From NCBI RefSeq assembly GCF_030489605.1, contig NZ_JAUKFY010000033.1:1-35451 (forward strand): a stretch of DNA of 35,451 nucleotides. The letters are read 5' to 3'. The translations under genes and the position numbers were made by a program. The notes beneath the pieces were generated by a model. It saw only the letters and a list, made by a program, of their open reading frames with translations. It was not told the DNA's origin and did not search any database. Shown here piece after piece: positions 24,144 to 33,300 of this stretch (position 1 is its first letter; every line of letters starts with the position of its first letter). Origin of the DNA: Brevibacillus laterosporus. GTDB lineage: Bacteria > Bacillota > Bacilli > Brevibacillales > Brevibacillaceae.

Positions 24144-26387
24144 GTGACCATTCATCATCCTGCATATAAGGAAGAGCAAGATCGGCTGGATAAAACAGTA
24201 CATACGATTGAAAAGGAGATTGGACAGCTCCGAGAGGATTTGCGTGAGGCAACGGACGATTATGTCAAACAAGTAGTCAATTCCTCGAAAGCCAGAGATC
24301 TCTTTCATCTGGAAAACTCTGTGAAAAAGCCTTACTTTGGTCGAGTGGATTTCATGAAAGACGAAACCTATGAAATGGATTCCGTATATATTGGAAAGCG
24401 TGGGATTGTAGAACGCGACACAATGGATAGTGTTGTAGTAGATTGGCGTGCACCTATCGCTAGCCTTTATTACAGCGGGGAGAGCAAGGATGCTTTTTAC
24501 CGAACATTGCAGGGAATTGTACGTGGAGAAGTAAAGCTAAAGCGTAATTTTGCTATAGAAGACGGTCGGATTACAGGAATATATGATGGTGCGTTAAAAG
24601 AGACGATCAATCGTGAAATCGGGACGCCAGAGGATTTTCTGGAAGAAGGCTATATTGACGAATTCTTAGCTTCTAGTCTGAATCAAAATAACGATAGTCG
24701 ATTAAAGGATATCGTTGCTACCATTCAAACGGAACAGAATGATATCATACGCGCAGAAAAAGATCGTGCTATTGTGGTCCAAGGGGTGGCTGGAAGCGGT
24801 AAGACTACGATTGCATTACACCGTCTGTCTTATTTGATTTATAATTACCAGCATTTAATTGCTTCTAAGAAATTTATGGTATTTGCTCCGAATAAGCTGT
24901 TTTTAACATATATTTCGGATGTATTACCCGAATTAGGTGTGGAGGATGTACAGCAAGCGACTTTCGCAGAGTGGGCTGCCAAACAGGTAAAGGTACTTTT
25001 GCCTAAGGGATGGCGAATTGTTGATCCGAGCAAACCATTGTTGCTTTTCTTTGAAGACGATGCTAGTAAGCAGGTACAGAAGCGTCAAGCGTGGAATCGG
25101 ATGTCATTTAAGGGTTCTGTTCATTGTCGCAATATGTTAGATGAGTATATGAATTACTTGTTTCATGAGCTGATTACCTATAAGGATTTGCGATTTATTT
25201 ATAACAAGACAAAGCATGTGTTTGAAATGAAGAAGGCTGATATTCGCCAGTTGTTTATTAATGAATTTTCTCATTTGCCCTATCACCGGAGAATAGAAGC
25301 CTTAGCTAAGCATGTTAAACAACAAATGACCCAGCAATTGTTTACACATTTACGAGAAGCAAAAATTGATTTGGATAAGCCAAGCTTATTGCGGTTCGAG
25401 AAGAAAATAGATGAATTGCTCGCTTTGTATTTAGGAAAGTGGCCAAATATAGATGCTTTTGCTGTGTATACCCAGCTTCTGCAGGATTGGGAGCTTTTGC
25501 GAAAGCTTACTAGTGAAGATATTTCAGATGAATTGTTGCAGGATGTCGTGGAAACTTCAAAAGCAATTATTGAGGAAGAACGTATAGAAGCAGAAGACCT
25601 TGCTCCCATTTTATATCTTCGTCATCTGCTGGAAGGAAGCGGGAAGGAAGCCCCGTTTGATCATACGGTGATCGATGAGGCGCAAGATTTGAGCTATGTA
25701 GAGATTTTAGTGCTTTCTTTACATACGAAAAATGAATCAATGACAATCGTAGGGGATTTGGCACAAGGGATTCATGCCTACCGTGGATTAGACAGCTGGC
25801 AACCAGTTTTACGAAATATCTTTAAAAAGAAAACAGACTTTTATACATTAGAGCAGAGCTATCGTTCGACAATTGAAATTATGAATTGGTCCAATGAGGT
25901 TTTACAAGGCACTCAATTGCCCGAAATTACGGAGGCAAAGCCGGTGTTGCGTCATGGTGAGGAACCGTTATTTTTACGGGCGAAGAGTCAGGGAAACATG
26001 CTGGAGGATATTAAAAAGCGGGTTGAAAAGGCATTAGCGATTGGTCATCAAACGGTGGCGATTGTCACTAAAACCATACATGAGAGTAAAAAAATCGCTA
26101 AGGCATTAAAAGAAAAGGGTCTTGAGCTCCATCACCTAGGTGTGAAAGATAAGGAATTTCCAGGCGGAGTAACCGTCCTTCCTGCTTATCTGACAAAAGG
26201 GCTGCAATTTGATGTAGTAATCGTCCTACATGTAGACGATGAACATTACAAGGAGAATGTGATGGATGCTAAGTTACTTTATGTCACCATGTCACGTCCT
26301 GTCCATCAACTTCTGCTGTATATTCAAGGGGATGCTAAGGTGACTCCATGGCTAGAGACAAAAGCAACTGCGATACAAGAGATATGA
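24144..26387 (+). CDS. helD: HelD-type UvrD-like helicase
   Basis: A 747-aa protein. N-terminal coiled coil (about 5-50) typical of HelD, which reaches into the RNA polymerase channel. Walker A GVAGSGKTT at 214-222; Walker B VIDEAQD near 510; later motifs AYRGLDSW, LTKGLQFDVVIV and LLYVTMSRPVHQLLLY of superfamily 1 helicases. HelD releases stalled RNA polymerase from DNA or RNA using ATP. GTG start with AAAAGGAGG seven bases upstream; the ATG two bases earlier would give a stop at once. Length fits the Bacillus class of HelD. Confidence 0.92.
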   Translation: MTIHHPAYKEEQDRLDKTVHTIEKEIGQLREDLREATDDYVKQVVNSSKARDLFHLENSVKKPYFGRVDFMKDETYEMDSVYIGKRGIVERDTMDSVVVDWRAPIASLYYSGESKDAFYRTLQGIVRGEVKLKRNFAIEDGRITGIYDGALKETINREIGTPEDFLEEGYIDEFLASSLNQNNDSRLKDIVATIQTEQNDIIRAEKDRAIVVQGVAGSGKTTIALHRLSYLIYNYQHLIASKKFMVFAPNKLFLTYISDVLPELGVEDVQQATFAEWAAKQVKVLLPKGWRIVDPSKPLLLFFEDDASKQVQKRQAWNRMSFKGSVHCRNMLDEYMNYLFHELITYKDLRFIYNKTKHVFEMKKADIRQLFINEFSHLPYHRRIEALAKHVKQQMTQQLFTHLREAKIDLDKPSLLRFEKKIDELLALYLGKWPNIDAFAVYTQLLQDWELLRKLTSEDISDELLQDVVETSKAIIEEERIEAEDLAPILYLRHLLEGSGKEAPFDHTVIDEAQDLSYVEILVLSLHTKNESMTIVGDLAQGIHAYRGLDSWQPVLRNIFKKKTDFYTLEQSYRSTIEIMNWSNEVLQGTQLPEITEAKPVLRHGEEPLFLRAKSQGNMLEDIKKRVEKALAIGHQTVAIVTKTIHESKKIAKALKEKGLELHHLGVKDKEFPGGVTVLPAYLTKGLQFDVVIVLHVDDEHYKENVMDAKLLYVTMSRPVHQLLLYIQGDAKVTPWLETKATAIQEI

Positions 26388-26517
26388 TATGAAAAATCAT
26401 TCAGAAGATTAGATGTACACTTGATATAACCAAATCCCCAAATAGGGGGTGGCATACTCAGAAAAGCTGATAAAAATCCATAGTCAGCAACGTTTCCAAA
26501 AGTAAGAAAAACAAATG

Positions 26518-26590
26518 AAAACCATGATGCTTTGCCAGATTGAACAAGTAAGATTTGATCAATTTCGATAATGCAATCATGGTTTTTTCT
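26518..26590 (+). terminator. Long-loop terminator
   Basis: AAAACCATGAT (26518-26528) pairs with ATCATGGTTTT (26576-26586), then TTCTTT. About 130 bases after helD; it may end that transcript. Confidence 0.6.
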
Positions 26591-26622
26591 TTAGTGAAGC
26601 AAGGAAAAAGGAGGGAAAGAGT

Positions 26623-26772
26623 ATGTCCGTCAAACTTCAGAAAGCTTTACACACTTTCATTGATAAGATAATAAATATGGAAGATATGAACCTTTCGGAT
26701 AAAGTAGTAACTGCACTTAAAGAAGAAATTATCGGAGAAGCTGCAGATCATTTTCCGTTTCAAAAAAAATGA
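26623..26772 (+). CDS. Small hypothetical protein, 49 aa
   Basis: ATG at 26623, 9 bases after AAAGGAGGG, a very strong ribosome binding site. It encodes a 49-residue, mostly helical peptide (VKLQKALHTFIDKIINMEDM, then LSDKVVTALKEEIIGEAADH). No signal peptide or membrane segment. No family recognised; the strong initiation signal makes it likely real, in a region that otherwise holds broken genes. Confidence 0.55.
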   Translation: MSVKLQKALHTFIDKIINMEDMNLSDKVVTALKEEIIGEAADHFPFQKK

Positions 26773-26823
26773 ACTAACAGCAGTTGAAAATAACATGCCG
26801 ATGGCATTAAACAGGGATTGAAT

Positions 26824-26970
26824 GTGTGGAACGAATTTATAAATAACTCCATCCTAGCAGTATGTAGAGCAATAGTGGTTATTTTTTTAATTGTGATGGC
26901 TTACATGAGAAGAACGATAACCACTTCCTCGTCCTTGGTCTTTAATATAGTTTCATTAGCAGATCATTAA
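26824..26970 (+). pseudogene. Possible truncated membrane protein
   Basis: A GTG-started frame of 48 residues: a polar head (WNEFINNSI), one hydrophobic helix (AVCRAIVVIFLIVMAYM), then RRTITT and a short end. It could be the N-terminus of a truncated DUF421-type protein (a family with a similar first helix), but the ribosome binding site is weak. Low confidence. Confidence 0.25.
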
Positions 26971-27064
26971 GCAGCTTATTGATACAGACCATATTACAAT
27001 GTAACAAATTCGTGAGAAATGTAATCATCTTTCGACTTCTAGATTAAATCAAACCATATATCAA

Positions 27065-28770
27065 ATGATATATACTGGCGAACTAAATTCTAATATTCAT
27101 GAGTTACCATTAGGGCCGTTCACTGAGGTGTGGAAAGATGTATATAAACTATTAGAGAATATTACAGTTGATCAATTATTTCTCAACACAGATAACTGGC
27201 CAACAGTATTAATTGATTATTTAAACGATAAAGATCGTGAAAAATATCTAAACCGAAAACAAGCAGTTGATTTGTATATGAAATCAGAATGTACAATTCA
27301 GGAAATTGTATACAAAACAGGAATTCACAAAAATTACTTAGAAAAATTTGTTAAAAGTTGCTTATCTTCAGAAATAATGGGGGAATATGGGGTTACCGTG
27401 CTCTTATTCCTAGAAAAAGAACTAAAATATACACACGTCAAAAACCGATCACACAAGGCACAAAATTAGCAGGTTCATTCAAAATGTTGCTTTCCAAATA
27501 TCCTCAAATTAAGTATGTCATATATGATACATTTCTTAATTCTACTCAACCAAAAGCTAAAGAACCAAAAATAAAAATTAAATACATACATTGAAAATTT
27601 ATTGATGCTTGCAGAGCATCTGGCTTAACAATATCAGAGTATCCTTTCAACACAAAAGACCTTGCTAAACGTTCTCTTTATCGTTATATAAAAACGCTAG
27701 GAGACCAATTACCTGTTTATGCTGCTGCTCGATATGGAAAAGAAGTCGCAAGACATCTTAAAAATACTGGAATAGGCGATAAAAACCTAGAACCTGTAAT
27801 GCCATTTCAACGTGTAGAGTTCGATGGGCATTGCATTGATCTTATTCTCACTTTAACTTTCCAAAATCAATACGGGGATGATTGTACCGATACAATAGAG
27901 AGGATTTGGCTATTAGTCATTTTAGACGTTGCAACCAGAGTTGTATTAGGATACCACATCTCCATTGCGTCTCAATATTCTTCTAGTGACGTTCTTTCTT
28001 GTATTCGTAATGCTATTGAACCAGGTCACTTGAAAAATCTTACAATTCCAGGTTTAAAATTTCCCATTAACGGGGGATTTCATTGGCAAGTTATACCACA
28101 GACTCAATGGGCGTTATGGAACGAATTTAGTTATGACAACGGAAAAGCAAACCTTGCAAAAATTGTAACCGATAGGCTCTCAAAAATTGTTGGATGCGCA
28201 ACTAATTCTGGTCCAGTGTATATGCCAGAGAGAAGGCCTTTTGTTGAACGATTTTTTGGCATACTTGAAGAATGTGGTTATCATCGGTTATTAAATACAA
28301 CCGGAAGTAATTCTAGCGATCCTAGAAGAAATAACCCTGAAAAAATGGCTCTTAAATATTCAATGAACGTTGAAGAATTGGAACAAGTAACTGCAGTATT
28401 AATTGCAAATTACAATCGAACACCACATAGTGGCTTAGGAAACTTAACCCCATTAGAAGTCATGGAACAAAGGGTGATGAAGGGTATGGAACCACGTATA
28501 TTACCAGATGAGAGCAGAAATGAAGTTGGCTTTTTTGAGATGTCTATATCTAGAACAATAAGAGGAAGCCTAAAGAATGGAAAAAGACCTTATATTTCCT
28601 TTGAAGGAGTAGAATATCGAAATGATTTAGTATCTTCTAGCTTTGATTTAATAGGTCAGCAAATTTTTCTATTAGTTAATACTCAGGATTTAAGATTTCT
28701 AAGTTTAGCAATGGTAGATGATCTAAGAGGGCTTGCTTCCCAAGCTCTATATCACTTTATGCGGCGATAA
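27065..28770 (+). pseudogene. TnsB/Mu-type DDE transposase, frameshifted
   Basis: A broken transposase. The first piece (27065 to about 27375) has a helix-turn-helix-like part (AVDLYMKSECTIQEIVYKTG). A one-base frame change near 27375 moves the reading to another frame (WGYRALIPRKRT...). In that frame a TGA at 27592-27594 interrupts it, after which it continues intact to 28770. The last part has the rve/DDE core: EFDGHCID (first Asp), SYDNGKANL (second Asp) and PFVERFFGILEECGYH (Glu), then a Mu-type C-terminal barrel (VEYRNDLV...GQQIFLL). Catalytic residues survive, but the frameshift and stop suggest the full protein is not made. The C-terminal DLRGLASQALYHFM is echoed at 2840. Confidence 0.85.
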
Positions 28771-29078
28771 ATTAACTGCAGAAGGGTGTTATCGATACGG
28801 TATACCTGAATTAGCCGAAAGAATTGGTTTATCAGCTGAGTCGCCATTAAAAAAACATAAGCAAACACTGAAGAAAGCCTTTGAGTAGCTAAATTCCGCT
28901 GAAATCCTACAAAAATTATATTTTTATCAAAGATAATGATACAGTTAGACTTTATCCAACAGATTGGTTTAAGTCGGTAGTAGTTTCTTTTGGTACAGCA
29001 CTTTCTGATGGTTGCAGTAGTGAACTATCAACACTTTTAGAGCAAGTTATTAAAGATCAATCGCTTTTACCTCTTTAA
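28771..29078 (+). pseudogene. Second broken frame after the transposase
   Basis: Overlapping frames read CYRYGIPELAERIGLSAE, PLKKHKQTLKKAFE (stop) LNSAEILQK, then in another frame DNDTVRLYPTDWFKSVVVSF and a tail to TAA at 29076-29078. The first part resembles the winged-helix end of plasmid replication initiators (LAERIGLS... LKK..L..A.EEL), but that is a guess. At least one stop and one frameshift break it. It continues almost directly from the transposase end, so it may belong to the same element. Confidence 0.45.
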
Positions 29079-29163
29079 ATAATCTTTGTTGTAATGAAAG
29101 GTATTCTTTTAATAGACCTCACCTTATCCAGTGGGATTTTAATGTAAGCTCCATGAAAAAAGT

Positions 29164-29206
29164 GCCGGTATCCTGTTACGCTTAGGGTTACCGGCTTCAA
29201 TTTTTT
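29164..29206 (+). terminator. Terminator-like hairpin
   Basis: GCCGGTA (29164-29170) pairs with TACCGGC (29189-29195), followed by TTCAATTTTTT. Confidence 0.55.
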
Positions 29207-29339
29207 GGGGGGACCACCCATAAAACCGTACGCTTAGGTTTTCATTTCACACCCTTAACAATATTTTTGCACCTCGTTTACTTCCTCCCGTTTTAAACTA
29301 CTGCTTTGAAACCGAGACCGATAAAATTCACAATCGAAC

Positions 29340-29872
29340 GTTCCACAAGATCCGCATTTATTTGAAGGAACGATTGAAGAGAATATTAGATTTGGGAGGC
29401 CTAATGCAGAAGAAGAAGAGGAACTTATTGACAGCCAAAGCTGCGGATGCTCACGAATTTATTCTGGGGTTGCCTGATGGATACAAGCCTTCATCGGAGG
29501 GGATAAGGTACGTTTATCAGGAGGACAACGGCAAAGAATCGCCATTGCACGTGTTTATTATCAAAAGCTCCTATCGTTTTATTTGATGAGTCTACGTCTG
29601 CTCTAGATTCACATTCCGAATCATGTGTTCGTGACGCGATCCGCTCATTAAAGGATCAACGTACCGTCATGATCGTAACGCATCAAATGCAAACAGCAGA
29701 GCTAGCAGGTGTCATTTTCGTGATGGAGCAGGGTTCTATCGTGGATCATGGGACACCTGATGAGATGAAAGTGAAAGAGGGATCATACCTGCAGGGGAAA
29801 CCACTTCTGACCAAGCAATCTCTATTCATTAGTACAGTACGGTCAATAGCATCTTGGACTTTTTCAGCATGA
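29340..29872 (+). pseudogene. ABC exporter ATPase, 3' fragment with frameshifts
   Basis: The C-terminal half of an ABC transporter nucleotide-binding domain spread over three frames: Q-loop part (VPQDPHLFEGTIEENIRFGR), then SAKAADAHEFILGLPDGYK in a second frame, signature motif RLSGGQRQRIAIAR in the first again, then LFDESTSALDS (Walker B and D-loop) and MIVTHQMQTAELAG (H-loop) in a third. Walker A and all membrane helices are missing. So this is a truncated, multiply frameshifted relic of a type-1 (MdlB-like) exporter. Confidence 0.85.
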
Positions 29873-30362
29873 AATTACAGAAATACATATAGAAGTTCAT
29901 AAATTTTACAAATACTTCAATGGAAGAATAATGTTAATATGTTATAGTGAGTCGCAAATGTTTAATTTTTCATAAAATATATTTTTGTGGAAAATAAGAT
30001 TTAGCTTTTACAGTGAGGTCAAAGGTTTTTTGCTGCAACAATATGTCACTCACATCGAAAAGGAGGCCTAGTATGATCGCATAGAACCGCTTCAATATCC
30101 TTGAGTAAAGGAGATGATGGCAAAATATTTGATAGATTCATGTACAAAAAATCTTTTCTCACATCATGCTGATTCCTTTGCATAAAGTACCGTCTTTTCT
30201 CAAGCGACTCCCTACATCTCTAGACATAACTCTCATAAATCTTAGATTAACGTCATCTATCCTAACATACAGTCAAACCTTGCAACATCCCGATAGCATC
30301 TACATAGTAAGCAATCATTTTTTTTATAATGAACGATAATTTTTAACAAGAGGTGCAGCAAT
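29873..30362. other. Upstream region of the peptide synthetase gene
   Basis: About 490 bases. AAAAGGAGG at 30058-30066 leads to a four-codon frame (ATG ATC GCA TAG, 30073-30084), and a 23-codon frame with AAAGGAG too close to its start lies at 30114-30185; both are probably relics or leaders. TATAAT at 30325-30330 is a possible -10 for the synthetase gene, without a clear -35. Confidence 0.4.
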
Positions 30363-33300
30363 ATGAATAAGGATTTGTTTCAATTATTTTCGTTGACTCA
30401 GCCTCAACAAAGGATTTGGTACTCCGAATTACTTTATCCAAATACGGGTGTATCGTCGATTTCATTGACAATTAAAATGAAAGGTAATATAAGGCTAGGT
30501 GCCTTGCAACAAGCTCTAAATATGATTATTTTCCGGCACGATGCCTTTCGGATTAAATTGACAGCTCAAAATGGCTATCCTCAGCAATATGTGGAGGAAT
30601 ATAGTGAAAAACCATTCGAATGTTTGGATTTTTCGGGTGTTGATGGAGAAGCTCAGGCATTAAGGTGGTTGGACCAGCACAGTCGTACACCATTTAAACT
30701 TCTACATTCAGAATTGTATCAATTTATCATTTGCAAGATTAGCGACCAAGAATATTGGTACAATGTCAAAATTCATCATATTGTCTGCGATGGAATCTCT
30801 GCAAGAATGTTCATCAATCAAGCGAACGAATACTATTCTCAGATCGCAAATGATGAGCTTCCAGAAATAACAGAGAATCATACTTATTTCGACTTTATAC
30901 AAACGGAGCTGGACTATGAAAAATCGGATCGCTATCAAAAGGATAAATCGTATTGGCTAGATAAATTTAGCACCTTACCCGAAGTGATAGGGTTTAAATC
31001 ATATAATCCGCTTACCTTAAGTACTGCTGGAAAAAGAAAAAATATTATCTTAGAAGACCGTTTGTATTATAACCTGTATGATTTTTGCAAACAAACAAAC
31101 AGCAGTATGTTAACAGTCTTTATGACTGCGTTGTACATCTACTTGCATAAAAAGACAACACAGAACGATGTTTCAATTGGTACATTCTATGCGAACAGAA
31201 CAACCAAAAAGGAAAAAGAAATGCTAGGAATGTTCGTTAGTACAGTGCCAACACGGGTATTCGTTGATCCTGAGATGGATTTGCTTTCATTATTGCAAGT
31301 CGTATCAAAAGAGCAGGTTTCGGTCCTGCGCCATCAAAGATTTCCGTACAATCAAATGATGGAAGATTTACGAGAAGAACATCACCATAAGGACCTTCAA
31401 CGTCTCTTTGGTGTTTCTGTACAGTACCGTGCTATGAATTATTCGCAGTATGAAAATGTTGAAATTGAAGTTGATGAGAATTTTTGTGGAGACGTCATTA
31501 ATGATTTTGAAATGAATGTGATTGAATTAGATAATCAAAAAATTCTGTTTCAACTAAATTATCGAGCGCAGTTGTTTACAGAAATGGAGATTGAACAACT
31601 AATTCAACAGTTCTTTACCATTATTGAAACAATCATTCATCATCCTACTTCAAAAATAGCGGACATATCCCTGCTTCGAGAAGAAGAGAAAAATATCATT
31701 ATATCTGAATTTAATAATACGGTAATGGAATATCCTCGGGAAAAGCTGATTCATCAGCTATTTGAAGAACAAGTAGCACGTATACCAGATCAGATAGCTG
31801 TCATTTGCGGGGGGGAACAACTTTCTTACCGGGAACTGAATGAAAAGGCGAATCAGTTAGCCCGAAAGCTACGTTCTGAAGGAGTAGTAGCTGATCAATT
31901 AGTTGGAATCATGGCAGAACGTTCATTAGAGATGATGATTGGAATTTTTGGAATTTTAAAAGCTGGCGGTGCATATATGCCGATTGACCCGGAATTTCCA
32001 GAGGAAAGAATCCGCTATATGCTAGAAGATTCAAAAGCAAAACTACTCTTGGTCCAGCGCCATTTGTTGGAGCGAGTGACTTTTGCCGGGAAGATAGTAG
32101 ATATAAATGACGCTCAAAGCTATCACCAAGATGGTTCGAATTTGGAAGCGATAAATGGCCCGAATCACTTAGCCTATGTTATTTATACATCAGGATCTAC
32201 AGGGAAGCCTAAAGGAGTTATGATTGAACATCATTCAGTTATTAATCGATTAATGTGGATGCATGCAAAATACCCTATTTTATCCATAGACACCATTATG
32301 CAAAAAACAGCAATTACGTTTGACGTATCAGTATGGGAGCTATTCTGGTGGTCGTTGGTGGGCTCCAAAATGTGCCTTTTACCTGTAGGAGGAGAAAAGA
32401 ACCCTGAGCAAATCTTAGAGACAATAGCTGAACATCGCATTACAACAATGCATTTTGTTCCTGCGATGCTGCACGCTTTTCTGGATTATGTTGAACAACA
32501 GCCAAGTAAGTTGGTAGAGGAAAAACTCCAGTCTTTACGGCAGGTATTTGCAAGTGGTGAAGCATTGCCACCACAGTATGTTGATAGATTCCGTCGAGCA
32601 GTTTCCTCAGTGTGTGAAGCTAGATTAATCAATTTATACGGACCAACGGAAGCTACTGTCGATGTTACGTATTTTGATTGTGATACAGATGAGGAATTAG
32701 CTGCAATTCCGATTGGTAAACCTATATATAATACTCAACTATACATCGTCCAGACTGATTCTGAGAACCTTCAACCAATTGGGATAGCAGGTGAGTTATG
32801 CATTGCTGGTGTTGGTCTAGCAAGAGGGTACTTGAATCGCCCGGAGCTTACGGAAGAGAAATTTGTGAAAAATCCGTTTGTCGCGGGAGAACGAATGTAT
32901 AGAACAGGGGACTTAGCAAGGTGGCTACCAGATGGAAATATTGAATATTTGGGCCGAATTGATCATCAAGTAAAAATCCGTGGGGTTAGGATCGAACTTG
33001 GTGAGATTGAGTCACAAATGCGTAAGCTTGATGGTCTAAGAGAAGTAGTCGTTGTAGCGAAGGAAGATCAAGCGAAGGAAAAATTCCTCTGCGCGTATAT
33101 GGTTACGGATAGAGAGGTAAGCACAGCAGAAATACGTGCCCATTTAACAACTCAGCTACCGATCGCGATGATTCCTACTGCGTTTATTTCACTTGAGGCG
33201 ATGCCATTAACCGCAAATGGAAAAATTGACAAGCGATCGTTACCAGATCCAGACAATTCTTTGCTTGCTAACACAGAATATGTGGCTCCTCGAACACAAT

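Noticed and set aside
26990-27064. Transposon left end starting TGTAACAAATT
   Set aside because: A TGT start is expected for Tn7-like ends, but I found no matching inverted ACA end or target duplication after the transposase.
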